Shown piece by piece: positions 41,575 to 50,942 of a stretch of 64,000 nucleotides of DNA (position 1 is its first letter; every line of letters begins with the position of its first letter). The translations under genes were made by a program, and so were the position numbers. The stretch comes from Sphingomonas sp. (lineage in GTDB: Bacteria > Pseudomonadota > Alphaproteobacteria > Sphingomonadales > Sphingomonadaceae): positions 186,001 to 250,000 of the forward strand of contig JAFOMG010000024.1 in NCBI GenBank assembly GCA_017418975.1. The letters are read 5' to 3'. The notes beneath the pieces were generated by a model. It did no database searches. It was not told the DNA's origin and was given only the letters and a program-made list of their open reading frames with translations.

Positions 41575-44500
41575 ATGACTATTCAAAGGCGCATGCCTAT
41601 ACTTGCGCGTTCCGTTTCCATATTCGCCGTCGCCGCCGGGCTCGCCATGCCCGGCCTTGCCCATGCGCAAGCCGACAACGCTGTCAGCTCGCAAGCCACG
41701 GAGAGCGGCCCGGAGGATGGCCAGGAAATCGTTGTTAGCGGTATCCGTGCCAGCCTGGAGCGCGCGATCGCGATCAAGCGCGAGGCGCCGGGCATCGTCG
41801 ATGCGATCTCTGCGGAGGACATCGGCAAGTTCCCCGATACCAATCTGGCGGAATCGCTGCAGCGCATCCCCGGCGTGTCGATCAACCGCACCAATGGCGA
41901 AGGCTCGCAGGTCACGGTGCGCGGCTTCGGCCCGACCTACAACATGGTTACCCTGAACGGCCGCCAGCTCGCCACCTCGACCGTGTCGGTGGTCGGCGGC
42001 GACCAGAATGCCGATGGCGCGCAGGGCACCAGCCGCTCGTTCGACTTCTCCAACCTCGCCACCGAGGGCGTGCGCACGCTGGAAGTCTACAAGACCGGCC
42101 GCGCGGCCGTCCCCTCGGGCGGCATCGGCGCCACGATCAACATCGTCTCGCGCCGTCCGCTCGACGAGCGCAAGAGCGGCCTGGACGGCAGCATCGGCGC
42201 AAAGGCAGTGTACGACACCAGCGTCAACGACTGCCTCGATTGCGGTTCGAAGGTGACGCCCGAATTCTCCGGCGTGCTCAGCTGGAGCGATCCCGACCAG
42301 CGCTTCGGCGTCATGCTGTTCGGCAGCTATCAGAAGCGCAACTACACTTCGATCGCCGCGACGTCGAACGACTGGAACATCGTGTCCTACGACACTTTCC
42401 TGACCGGCGGCTTCGCCCGCTCGGGCGGCGCCTGCCCCGGCTCGACGCCCGGGCCGAACTGCACCGTGGTCAACAACGCGCCGTCGAACCCCAACCAGCT
42501 GGTCGCCATCCCGAACGACAGCCGCTACCATTATGCCGAAGGCACGCGCGAGCGCATCAACGGCCAGGCGGTGGTGCAGTTCAGGCCCACCGACGCGCTG
42601 ACGATCACCGCGGACGCGCTCTATGCGCAGAACAAGCAGCGCGAGACCCGTTCGGACCTGTCCAACTGGTTCAGCCGCCCGTTCGACGTGGTGACCTTCG
42701 ACGGCAACCCCACCGTCGCCACCGCCACCTATCTACACGAGACGATCAACGGCCAGAAGGACGAGGGCTTCGAGGCTCAGTCGCGCGCGCAGAAGGGCAA
42801 GCTGGAGGATTACGGCCTCAACCTCGAATGGGAGCTGGCGAGCAACTTCTCGCTGAAGCTCGACGGTCATATCTCCACCTCGTCCAGCACGCCGGACAAT
42901 GCCAATGGCAACTCGTCGACACTGGTCGGCATGGGCGCCAATGTCGTCGCCGCCCATTCGGTCGACTATTCGGGCGGCATTCCGCGCCAGGACATCACGT
43001 TCGGCGCCAGCGGCCCGCTCGACGTCAACGATGTCGGCTCGCAGGTCGGCCGCACTTTCCGCTCGACCCAGCGCCAGCGCGTGAAGGAGTTGCGCGCGGA
43101 TTTCGGCTGGGACCTGGGCGGCGAAAGCCGTTTCGACTTCGGCGGCAATTACCGCACCACCGACATGCGGCAGACCTTCGTCGCCACCCAGCAGACGCTG
43201 GGCGACTGGGGCATCACCAATCCGGGCGACGTGCAGGCGCTGGCGCCGGGCGCGCTCCAGGCCTTCTGCCTCGAGTGCAAGTTCCACAAGTTCAATCCGG
43301 GCGGCGATCCGGAATCGCAGATCGCCTTTCGCGGCGTCGCTTCGGACCTCTATGCGATCCTCTCGCCCTATTATGCCAATCGCGGCAATGCGGTGGGCAC
43401 CACCGGCCGGCAGGACAACCATGTCACGGAAGACATCTGGGCAGTCTATGGCCAGCTGACCTGGAAGGGCGAGCTGGGCGGCGCGCCGGCCCGCCTGGTC
43501 GCCGGCATCCGCTACGAGCATACCAAGTCGCACACCATTTCGCTCGAGGCGATCCCGGCCGGCATCGCCTGGGTGTCGGACAACGACTTCACCGTGTCGA
43601 TCTCGAACCAGACGCAGTTCGTCAGCGACGGCGGCAGCTACAGCAACCTGCTGCCCCAGGTCGATTTCCAGGTCGAGTTCGCCAAGAACCTGATCGGCCG
43701 CCTGTCGTACAGCAAGACGATCGCCCGGCCGAACTACAACAACCTCTACACCTCGACCACCGTCGGCGGCCCGCCGCGGCCGACCTTCAATGGCGGCATC
43801 CCCGGCGCGACCACCGGCAACGCCCGGTTGAAGGCGCTGGAATCGGACAATTTCGACGCCTCGCTGGAATGGTATTTCAAGCCGGACAGCTATGTGTCGA
43901 TCGCCTTCTTCGACAAGCGCGTGCGCAACTTCATCGGCAATGGCCAGTTCAACTCGACGCTGTTCGGCCTCCGGGACCCCAGCTCGGGCGCGGCGGGCAG
44001 CCGCTCCGGCCAGGCCAGGACGGCGCTGGGCGGCCTGGGCGCCGATACCAGCGACGGCAATCTGTTCGTGATGTCCGCGCTGATCCAGGCCACCGGATCG
44101 GTCGCCGCCGCCACCGCGCAATTCGCCGCGCACTACAACGCCACCACACGCCAGCTCGACGACGATTATCTCAAGCTGATCAACAATACCTACGACCTGA
44201 ACGGCATCGCCAGCGATCCGCTCTATCAGTTCCAGGTGACCCAGCCGATCAACAACAAGGACGCGGAGATCTACGGCGTCGAGCTTGCCGGCCAGTATTT
44301 TTTCGGGCGCACGGGCATCGGCATCGCGGCGGCCTATACGCTGGTGCGCGGCGATGTCGGGTTCAACCTGGGGGCCAGTCCGGCGGAGGACCAGTTCGCG
44401 CTGCTCGGCCTTTCGGACACGATCAGCGGCACGCTGATCTACGAGAAGCACGGCATCTCGGCCCGTGTGGCCTATAACTGGCGCGACCGGTTCCTTTCGG

Positions 44501-44721
44501 GAATCAACCGCCAGGGCTCGCGCAACCCCGAGTTCACCGCGCCGTTCGGCCAGCTCGATGCGTCGATCAGCTACGAGATCACGCCGCAGGTCGCGATCAC
44601 GCTGGAGGGCATCAACCTCACCGAGACGGCGGTGCGGACCTATGCCCGCGACAAGAAGGAGCTCTGGTACGCGCAGGAACTCGACCGGCGCTTCCTGCTC
44701 GGCGCGCGCTTCAAGTTCTGA
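41575..44721 (+). CDS. TonB-dependent receptor (SapC/halogenase cluster)
   Basis: A 1048-residue outer-membrane receptor. The signal peptide ends at GLAMPGLAHAQ. The plug has IVVSGIRASLERAIAIKR, EDIGKFPDTNLAESLQRIPG and VTVRGFGPTYNMVTLNGRQL. A very long barrel follows, ending FLLGARFKF. AGGAGGGG precedes ATG 41575. It heads a rightward series with SapC, cupin-like and halogenase genes, an arrangement recurrent in sphingomonads and Caulobacter and thought to belong to plant-glycan uptake. Its substrate is not evident from sequence. Confidence 0.95.
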   Translation: MTIQRRMPILARSVSIFAVAAGLAMPGLAHAQADNAVSSQATESGPEDGQEIVVSGIRASLERAIAIKREAPGIVDAISAEDIGKFPDTNLAESLQRIPGVSINRTNGEGSQVTVRGFGPTYNMVTLNGRQLATSTVSVVGGDQNADGAQGTSRSFDFSNLATEGVRTLEVYKTGRAAVPSGGIGATINIVSRRPLDERKSGLDGSIGAKAVYDTSVNDCLDCGSKVTPEFSGVLSWSDPDQRFGVMLFGSYQKRNYTSIAATSNDWNIVSYDTFLTGGFARSGGACPGSTPGPNCTVVNNAPSNPNQLVAIPNDSRYHYAEGTRERINGQAVVQFRPTDALTITADALYAQNKQRETRSDLSNWFSRPFDVVTFDGNPTVATATYLHETINGQKDEGFEAQSRAQKGKLEDYGLNLEWELASNFSLKLDGHISTSSSTPDNANGNSSTLVGMGANVVAAHSVDYSGGIPRQDITFGASGPLDVNDVGSQVGRTFRSTQRQRVKELRADFGWDLGGESRFDFGGNYRTTDMRQTFVATQQTLGDWGITNPGDVQALAPGALQAFCLECKFHKFNPGGDPESQIAFRGVASDLYAILSPYYANRGNAVGTTGRQDNHVTEDIWAVYGQLTWKGELGGAPARLVAGIRYEHTKSHTISLEAIPAGIAWVSDNDFTVSISNQTQFVSDGGSYSNLLPQVDFQVEFAKNLIGRLSYSKTIARPNYNNLYTSTTVGGPPRPTFNGGIPGATTGNARLKALESDNFDASLEWYFKPDSYVSIAFFDKRVRNFIGNGQFNSTLFGLRDPSSGAAGSRSGQARTALGGLGADTSDGNLFVMSALIQATGSVAAATAQFAAHYNATTRQLDDDYLKLINNTYDLNGIASDPLYQFQVTQPINNKDAEIYGVELAGQYFFGRTGIGIAAAYTLVRGDVGFNLGASPAEDQFALLGLSDTISGTLIYEKHGISARVAYNWRDRFLSGINRQGSRNPEFTAPFGQLDASISYEITPQVAITLEGINLTETAVRTYARDKKELWYAQELDRRFLLGARFKF

Positions 44722-44729
44722 AGATCTCC

Positions 44730-44751
44730 TTCTCCCCACTCGCGGGGAGAG
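44730..44751 (+). terminator. Hairpin after TonB receptor gene
   Basis: CTCTCCCC and GGGGAGAG form a perfect 8-bp stem with a 6-nt loop 9 nt after the stop, followed by GGGGTTTGG. It probably attenuates transcription into the SapC gene. Confidence 0.6.
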
Positions 44752-44840
44752 GGGGTTTGGGGATTGCCGCCCCTTCTCTCCAAGTTGAGGCCCGGCGCGC
44801 TTTGCGCCATGCTCGCCTGCCCAGGCTGGATGGAGTTACG

Positions 44841-45548
44841 ATGACCCGACCGGTCGCGCTCGACAATATCGCCCATGCGGATCTCCGCGTCGCGCTCCGC
44901 CACGGCGCCGCCCATGGCCATGCCGTGAACCAGGCGCTCCTCTTCCCCACCGAATTCGCCGAGGCGCAGCGCGACTTCCCCATTCTTTTCCGCCGCGAAC
45001 CCGCCGAAGGGCTCCAGGCAGTCGCCCTGCTCGGGCTCGACCGTGACGAGAACCTGTTCCTCGAAGGCGATCGCTGGACGAGCAGCCATGTTCCGCTGAG
45101 CCTCCAGCGCGGTCCCTTCCTGATCGGGCTGACCGCGGACGGCGCCGCGCCGGTGATCCAGATCGACCTCGACGATCCGCGCGTCGATGCCGAGGACGGC
45201 GAACCGCTCTTCCTGCCCCATGGCGGCCAGGCGCCCGTGCTCGATCATGTCGGCCGCCTGCTCGCGGCGATCCATGTCGGCATGGCCGATGCCGGGCCGA
45301 TGTACGCCGCGTTCGACGCGCTCGGGCTGATCCAGCCGGTCACGCTCCAGCTGATGCTCGACGACGAGCGCCGCTATGCGATCTCCGACCACGAGGTCCT
45401 GGCCGCCGACCGGCTCGAGGCGCTCGGCCCGGCGGACCTCGGCGGCCTCCACCGCGCCGGCCATCTCGGCGCCGCCTTCCTGCTCGCCACGTCGCTCGGC
45501 AACATGCCGCGGCTGATCGCCCGCAAGAACGCGCGAGACGCCGCATGA
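44841..45548 (+). CDS. SapC family protein
   Basis: A 235-residue SapC-like protein. The segment LRVALRHGAAHGHAVNQALL is followed by FPTEFAEAQRDFPILFRREP, LLGLDRDENLFLEGDRWTSS and VPLSLQRGPFLIGL, all typical of the SapC family of sphingomonads and Caulobacter. The name derives from Campylobacter S-layer-associated proteins, but in this setting the role is unknown; linkage to TonB receptors and halogenases is the consistent feature. The stop overlaps the cupin-like gene by 4 nt. Confidence 0.88.
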   Translation: MTRPVALDNIAHADLRVALRHGAAHGHAVNQALLFPTEFAEAQRDFPILFRREPAEGLQAVALLGLDRDENLFLEGDRWTSSHVPLSLQRGPFLIGLTADGAAPVIQIDLDDPRVDAEDGEPLFLPHGGQAPVLDHVGRLLAAIHVGMADAGPMYAAFDALGLIQPVTLQLMLDDERRYAISDHEVLAADRLEALGPADLGGLHRAGHLGAAFLLATSLGNMPRLIARKNARDAA

Positions 45549-46582
45549 ACGTGGCAGCGGCCGGCGCGGCCCGGGTCCGCGCGCTGGACGGCGTGGCGCC
45601 GGGCGCCATTCCCTATGCCGAATTGCTGGCGGGCCAGGCCCCGGTGATCCTGCGCGGAGTGGCGCGCGACTGGCCGCTGATCGCCATCGCCCGCGAGTCC
45701 GATGCGGCGGCGATCGCCTATCTCCAGGGCTTCGATGCCGGCCAGCCGGTGGTGGGCTTTACCGGCCCGCCCGAGATCCAGGGCCGCTTCCATTATGATC
45801 CTGGCCTCACCGGCTTCAATTTCGCGGGCGCCCGTGTCGGCATGGCCGATTTCCTCGCACGGATCGGGGCAAGCCTCGACGCGCCCTGCCCCGAGAGCCT
45901 CTATATCGGCTCGGCCGATCTCGATCGCCATCTCCCCGGCTTCCGCGCCGCGAACGACTTGCCGCTGGACGATCCGATGTTCGCGCACGGCGTGCTCGCC
46001 AGCATCTGGATCGGCAACCGCACCACCGCGCATGCGCATCACGACATGTCGCACAACCTGGCAATCTGCGCGGCCGGGCACCGGCGCTTCACGCTGTTCC
46101 CGCCCGGCCAGATCGCCAATCTCTACCCCGGTCCGCTGGAGCCGACGCCCGGCGGCCAGGTGATCTCGATGGTCGACTTCGCCGATCCCGATCTCGAGCG
46201 CCATCCCCGCTTCCGCCAGGCCATGGCCGCGGCGCAGGTGGCGGAGCTGGAGCCCGGCGACCTGCTCTTCTACCCCGCGCTCTGGTGGCATCATGTCGAG
46301 GCGCTGGAGCGCTTCAATATCCTGGTCAATTACTGGTGGAACGAGGCGCCGGGCTTCCTCGATACGCCCCAGACCACGCTGCTCCACGCCCTGCTGAGCC
46401 TGCGCGACCGCTCGGACGCCGAGAAAGCCGGCTGGAAGGCCATGTTCGACTATTATGTCTTCGGCCCCGCCGGCCAGGCCGCGGCCCACCTGCCCGCGCA
46501 CGCCCGGGGGCCGCTCGCGCCGATCGACGCGACCGGGGCACGGCGGCTGCGGGCGCAGCTGATCAACAAGCTCAATCGCTAG
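45545..46582 (+). CDS. Cupin-like/JmjC-type Fe(II) oxygenase homologue
   Basis: A 345-residue cupin_8 protein related to JmjC hydroxylases. Fe ligands are visible as H-x-D in TTAHAHHDMSHNLAICAA and a distal His in LFYPALWWHHVEALER. The 2-oxoglutarate-binding region RRFTLFPPGQIANLYPG is typical of the FIH-like group. The N-terminus contains APVILRGVARDWPL, also a family mark. It is coupled to SapC (ATGA) and ends 10 nt before the halogenase gene. Confidence 0.88.
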   Translation: MNVAAAGAARVRALDGVAPGAIPYAELLAGQAPVILRGVARDWPLIAIARESDAAAIAYLQGFDAGQPVVGFTGPPEIQGRFHYDPGLTGFNFAGARVGMADFLARIGASLDAPCPESLYIGSADLDRHLPGFRAANDLPLDDPMFAHGVLASIWIGNRTTAHAHHDMSHNLAICAAGHRRFTLFPPGQIANLYPGPLEPTPGGQVISMVDFADPDLERHPRFRQAMAAAQVAELEPGDLLFYPALWWHHVEALERFNILVNYWWNEAPGFLDTPQTTLLHALLSLRDRSDAEKAGWKAMFDYYVFGPAGQAAAHLPAHARGPLAPIDATGARRLRAQLINKLNR

Positions 46583-46592
46583 GGGAATGGGG

Positions 46593-48074
46593 ATGGACCA
46601 GGCACCGATCCGGCGCGTCGTGATCGCGGGCGGCGGCACCGCGGGCTGGATCGCGGCGGCAGCGCTGGCCAAGCTGCTCGGGCCGCTGATCGAGATCACC
46701 CTGATCGAGAGCGACGAGATCGGCACCATCGGCGTCGGCGAGAGCACCATCCCCACCGCCCGCACCTTCCACCAGCTGCTCGGGATCGACGAGCGCGCCT
46801 TCCTGCGCGACACGCGCTCCACCTTCAAGCTCGGCATCGCATTCGAGAATTGGGCGCGGGAGGGCGATCGCTACATCCACAGCTTCGGCCAGATCGGCAG
46901 ATCGACCTGGATGGGCGATTTCCACCATTTCTGGCTGGAGGCGCGCGCGGAAGGCTGGGGCGGTGATCTGGGCGATTATTGCCTGGAGCTGCAGGCGGCG
47001 CAGGCCGGCCGCTTCGCCATCCCCGAACAGGGGCACATCAACTATGCCTATCACCTCGATGCCGGGCTCTATGCGCGCTTCCTGCGCGATTTCGCCGAGC
47101 CGCTGGGCGTGCGCCGCGTCGAGGGCAGGATCGAGGCTGTCGAGCAGCATCCGGAGACCGGCTTCGTCACGGCGCTGCGCCTGGCTTCGGGCGCGCGGAT
47201 CGAGGGCGATCTCTTCCTCGACTGCACGGGTTTCCGCGGCCTGCTGATCGAGCAGACGCTGCACGCAGGCTATGAGGAATGGGGCCATTGGCTCCCCACC
47301 GACAGCGCGATCGCGGTGCAGACCGCATCGACGGGGCCCGCGCTCCCCTATACCCGCGCCGCCGCCCACCGGGCCGGCTGGCAATGGCGCATCCCCCTCC
47401 AGCACCGCATCGGCAACGGGCTGGTCTATGCCAGCGACTTCCTCGACGACGACGGCGCCCATGCGCTGCTCGATGCCCGGATCGAAGGCGAACGGCTGAT
47501 CGAGCCGCGCATCATCCGCTTCAAGGCCGGGCGGCGGCGCAAGCTGTGGGACCGGAACGTGATCGCGCTCGGCCTGGCGAGCGGGTTCGTCGAGCCGCTC
47601 GAATCGACGAGCATCCACCTGATCATGATCGCGATAACCCGCCTGGTGCAGCTCTTCCCCTTTGGCGGGATCGGCGATGGCGTGGCGGCGCGCTTCAACG
47701 CGCTCGGCCGCACCGAAATCGAACGGATCCGCGATTTCATCATCCTCCATTATCACCTGAACCAGCGCGCGGACGGCGGCTTCTGGGACCGGTGCCGGAC
47801 GATGGCGATCCCCGACAGCCTGGCCGAGCGGATCGCCGCCTTTCGCGACGGCGCGATCGCGTGGCAGGCTTCGGACGATCTCTTCCGGATCGACAGCTGG
47901 GTGCAGGTGATGCTTGGCCAGCGGCTGGTGCCGGCGCGCCATCATCACATGGGCCGGATGATCGTCGACGGCGAATTGCGGAGCGCGCTGGGCGAACTCA
48001 GGTCGGGCATCGCCGGCGCGGTGGCGCGGATGCCGGCGCACCAGCAATTCCTGGAACGCTACATCGCCGCCTGA
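46593..48074 (+). CDS. Tryptophan halogenase family flavoprotein
   Basis: A 493-residue FAD-dependent halogenase homologue. GGGTAGWIAAAALAKLL is the Rossmann motif; K79 in RSTFKLGIAF is the catalytic lysine; the second catalytic Glu lies in SGFVEPLESTSIHL; and the full WxWxIP signature is kept in AGWQWRIPLQHR. The start at 46593 is preferred to ATG 46587 because AGGGG is then well spaced. Family members halogenate indoles, but in this receptor-linked context the substrate is unknown. It is the last gene of the cluster. Confidence 0.9.
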   Translation: MDQAPIRRVVIAGGGTAGWIAAAALAKLLGPLIEITLIESDEIGTIGVGESTIPTARTFHQLLGIDERAFLRDTRSTFKLGIAFENWAREGDRYIHSFGQIGRSTWMGDFHHFWLEARAEGWGGDLGDYCLELQAAQAGRFAIPEQGHINYAYHLDAGLYARFLRDFAEPLGVRRVEGRIEAVEQHPETGFVTALRLASGARIEGDLFLDCTGFRGLLIEQTLHAGYEEWGHWLPTDSAIAVQTASTGPALPYTRAAAHRAGWQWRIPLQHRIGNGLVYASDFLDDDGAHALLDARIEGERLIEPRIIRFKAGRRRKLWDRNVIALGLASGFVEPLESTSIHLIMIAITRLVQLFPFGGIGDGVAARFNALGRTEIERIRDFIILHYHLNQRADGGFWDRCRTMAIPDSLAERIAAFRDGAIAWQASDDLFRIDSWVQVMLGQRLVPARHHHMGRMIVDGELRSALGELRSGIAGAVARMPAHQQFLERYIAA

Positions 48075-48106
48075 CGCCGTTATGCCGCCCCGCCCGTCCG
48101 ACGCGC

Positions 48107-49123
48107 TCAGCGCCAGCCCAACGACGGCGCGACATGGGTGAGGAGCGCCTCCAGGACATGGGCGTTATAGTCCACTCCCAGCTGGTTCGGCACCGTCAGC
48201 AGCAGCGTATCCGCCTCGGCGATCGCCTCGTCCGCGCGTAGCTGCTCGATCAGCTTGTCCGGCTCGGCCGCATAGGAACGCCCGAATACCGCGCGCATAT
48301 TGTCGATCTCGCCGATCTGGTCGCTGTCGTCGCCGCGGCCGAAATAGTCGCGATCCCGATCGTTCATCAACGCGAAGATCGAGCGCGACACCGAGACGCG
48401 CGGCTGCCAGCCATGCCCGGCTCGTTGCCATGCCTCGCGGTACAGCCGGATCTGCCGCGCCTGCTGGACATGGAAAGGCTCGCCGCTCTCGTCCGCCTTC
48501 AGGGTCGAGCTCTGCAGGTTCATGCCCTGCTGCGCGGCCCAGACCGCGGTCGCGTCGGACGCCGACCCCCACCAGATGCGCTTGCGGAGCCCCTCGGAAT
48601 GCGGCTCGAGCCGGAGCAGACCGGGCGGATTGGGGAACATCGGCCGGGGATTTGGCCGCGCAAAGCCCTCGCCCTTCAGCAGATCGAGAAAGACCTGGGC
48701 ATGGCGGCGGCCCATATCGGCATCGCCTTCGCCCTCGGCCGGCGCATAGCCGAAATGACGCCAGCCCTCGACGACCTGCTCGGGCGATCCCCGGCTGATG
48801 CCGAGCTGCAATCGTCCGCCGCTGATCAGGTCGGCCGCGCCGGCATCCTCGGCCATGTAGAAGGGATTCTCATAGCGCATGTCGATGACGCCGGTACCGA
48901 TCTCGATCCGGCTGGTCTTCGCGCCCACCGCTGAGAGCAGCGGAAAGGGCGAAGCCAGCTGCCGGGCGAAATGATGCACCCGGAAATAGGCCCCATCCGC
49001 ACCGAGCTGCTCGGCCGCGACGGCGAGATCGATCGACTGGAGCAGCACGTCGGAGGCCGAGCGAGTCGCCGAATAGGGCGCGTTCGACCAATGTCCGAAC
49101 GAGAGAAAGCCGATCTTCTTCAT
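48107..49123 (-). CDS. LLM-class flavin-dependent oxidoreductase
   Basis: A 338-residue luciferase-like monooxygenase. MKKIGFLSFGHW, SIDLAVAAEQLGADGAYFRV, FPLLSAVGAKTSRIEIGTGV and GRLQLGISRGSPEQVVEG are the family landmarks of the TIM-barrel FMN-dependent group. The closest pattern is to LLM oxidoreductases of unknown substrate. It faces the halogenase gene convergently and lies downstream of a LysR regulator gene on the same strand. Confidence 0.88.
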   Translation of the reverse strand: MKKIGFLSFGHWSNAPYSATRSASDVLLQSIDLAVAAEQLGADGAYFRVHHFARQLASPFPLLSAVGAKTSRIEIGTGVIDMRYENPFYMAEDAGAADLISGGRLQLGISRGSPEQVVEGWRHFGYAPAEGEGDADMGRRHAQVFLDLLKGEGFARPNPRPMFPNPPGLLRLEPHSEGLRKRIWWGSASDATAVWAAQQGMNLQSSTLKADESGEPFHVQQARQIRLYREAWQRAGHGWQPRVSVSRSIFALMNDRDRDYFGRGDDSDQIGEIDNMRAVFGRSYAAEPDKLIEQLRADEAIAEADTLLLTVPNQLGVDYNAHVLEALLTHVAPSLGWR

Positions 49124-49437
49124 GCGAAATCCCCGATCTCCAATCCGGGGCCCGTGCCCGGATCACACGCACCGACATGGGCTTCGCGCGGAACGATCGC
49201 ACCCCCGCCCCGGGGTCCGGAATGGAAACACAGGGTTTCCGGCCGCGAAGCCGGGGCCACACGCATCGAGAAAGGCCGGCCGGCCTGGGAAAGCCCGGCT
49301 AGCCATGGCCAGCCGATGGCGCGGGAATGGCGGGGCACGCCCGCTTCCCGTGCGGGCAGGTCTTGCCGCGGCGCCCGCCCCGCTACGGCATACGCGACGT
49401 CCGATCCGGATAAGACGGTCGCTCGGACCGGCAGCGG
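49124..49437. other. Intergenic region, about 315 bp
   Basis: Between the LysR and LLM genes. Very GC-rich with several short hairpins (for example GGAAAC/GTTTCC near 49226-49241), but no ORF with coding character, no tRNA and no recognisable repeat family. Confidence 0.5.
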
Positions 49438-50373
49438 CTATGCAATGCGTCCCGGCTTGTGATCGGCCTGCCCCAACTGGATAGAAGCGGCTGCGGCGCG
49501 AAACGCCGGAACGACCCAATCGCGGAATCGGGCGACCTTGCGGCTGCGCCTCTGGTTTTCGGCATAGACGAACCAATAGGCGGTGCCTTCATCGGCCACC
49601 TGGGCGAAGGGACGCACGAGGAGGCCGCTCGCGAGCTCCGAGCGCCAGAGCATCGGGGTCATCAGCGCAAGACCATGCCCCGCGATCGCCGCCTGGCCTT
49701 CGCTTGCCTGCGAGTCCATGCGAATTCCGCCGCGCCTGGAATCGTTCATGTCCTCCATCCCGGCGCTCCGGAACCATATCGGCCACCATCGATCCTGCGG
49801 GCTGATCCGTTGCATCTCCCGCGCTTCCCGCGCGTCCAGCGGTAGAGTGCGCCCCGCGACTAGCGCCGGACTGCACATCGGAGTGAAAAACACCGTCGCC
49901 AGATGATCGGCCTTCAGGGCCGGCCAGTCCCCGCGGCCGGTTCGTATGGCGACATCGATGCGGGATTCCGCGAAGTCGATCACCGCGCTGCTGACTTCCA
50001 GCTCGATCTCGATATCCGGATGCGCGGCGTGAAAGGCTCCGATGTTTCGCGCAAGCCAGTTGTTCGCGATGCTCGCGGTCGTGGCGATGCGCAGCACCGT
50101 TTCGCTCTCGCCGGTCAGCTCGTCGAACGCCATCTCTATCTCATCGAAAGCGGTCGCCAACCGCGCTGCGACGCGGGCACCGCCGGCAGTCAGTTCGGCG
50201 CGCCTTCCCCGCCGGAAGAAAAGCGGCTCGCCGACCCGCTCCTCGAGTATCTTGATCTGATAGCTGATGGCGGCCTGGGTCATCCCCAATTCCGCCGCCG
50301 CCGCCGTGAAGGTGCCGTTGCGCGCAACCGCTTCAAACGCTCGGACTGCAGGAAGCGGTGGTAGCCGTCGCAT
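49438..50373 (-). CDS. LysR family transcriptional regulator (GcvA-like)
   Basis: A 311-residue regulator. Residues 1-60 are the winged HTH (MRRLPPLPAVRAFEAVARNG; FTAAAAELGMTQAAISYQIK; ILEERVGEPLFFRRGR). The LysR substrate-binding domain follows (TVLRIATTASIANNWLARNI, ESRIDVAIRTGRGDWPALKA, GIRMDSQASEGQAAIAGHGL). The GMTQAAISYQIK motif is characteristic of the GcvA branch. ATG 50373 starts the domain exactly; upstream extension is non-coding. Its regulon is unknown, with the adjacent LLM gene a candidate. Confidence 0.93.
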   Translation of the reverse strand: MRRLPPLPAVRAFEAVARNGTFTAAAAELGMTQAAISYQIKILEERVGEPLFFRRGRRAELTAGGARVAARLATAFDEIEMAFDELTGESETVLRIATTASIANNWLARNIGAFHAAHPDIEIELEVSSAVIDFAESRIDVAIRTGRGDWPALKADHLATVFFTPMCSPALVAGRTLPLDAREAREMQRISPQDRWWPIWFRSAGMEDMNDSRRGGIRMDSQASEGQAAIAGHGLALMTPMLWRSELASGLLVRPFAQVADEGTAYWFVYAENQRRSRKVARFRDWVVPAFRAAAASIQLGQADHKPGRIA

Positions 50374-50942
50374 GCCGCTTGATAAAGCTTCTTGATAAGG
50401 CGAGTCGATCCTTTTGTTGGAAGCTCTCGCCAAAGATCCGCATCTCCCTCCCACTCGCTTCAAAGCCAGGAGGCCGCCATGATCGACGAGATGTATGATC
50501 GCGCTTGGGTTGGACATCGCGAACGCTTCAGCCAGGACGCGCAGCTTCTGCTCCGGAAAGCCGGGGCGATGTTGAGGTCCATCCTCGAGCCCCGGCGACA
50601 GTCGGCGAAGGGAAGTTTCGCCGCCTCTGTCGGTGAACGGGAACGGGAAGTACCGGCGGCGGCGGCGGACGAGGGCTTGGCGCAGCGGGTCCGAGCGTCG
50701 CGTCATCGGCACGGCGTTTCTGCGGATCCTTGAGGACCGGATAGGCTTTGTCGAGGCGCTTGGCGCGCCGCTCGGCTTCGTCCTTGTCGCCTGCGAAGAT
50801 AAGAGTCACGAGGGCGCCTGCACGTTCGTCCACACCTCGGGATAGCGACCGTTCGTTCATCCGGCGTGCGGCGCGCCCGGTGGGTGCCGGACGCGCCGTG
50901 GACATGGACGATGCTGCTGTCCGGATGGACCGCCCGTGCCCT
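50374..50942. other. Gene-poor region, about 570 bp
   Basis: Upstream of the LysR gene and downstream of the Gly-rich gene. Apart from a doubtful leftward frame at 50528-50860, I see no coding sequence, RNA gene or repeat. An AGGAGG motif precedes an ATG at 50479, but the frame behind it is short and unconvincing. Confidence 0.45.
50528..50860 (-). CDS. Doubtful small ORF
   Basis: A 110-codon frame beginning MNERSLSRGVDERAGALVTL. Its first half reads like protein (FAGDKDEAERRAKRLDKAYP), while the second half is Pro/Arg-rich low-quality sequence (PSPRPPPPPVLPVPVHRQRR). It may be a real short protein with a frameshift or a chance frame. No family is recognised. Confidence 0.2.
   Translation of the reverse strand: MNERSLSRGVDERAGALVTLIFAGDKDEAERRAKRLDKAYPVLKDPQKRRADDATLGPAAPSPRPPPPPVLPVPVHRQRRRNFPSPTVAGARGWTSTSPRLSGAEAARPG

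Noticed and set aside
50392..50733. 113-codon rightward ORF upstream of the LysR gene
   Set aside because: No coding character in most of its length, and an Arg/Ala-rich end; considered chance.
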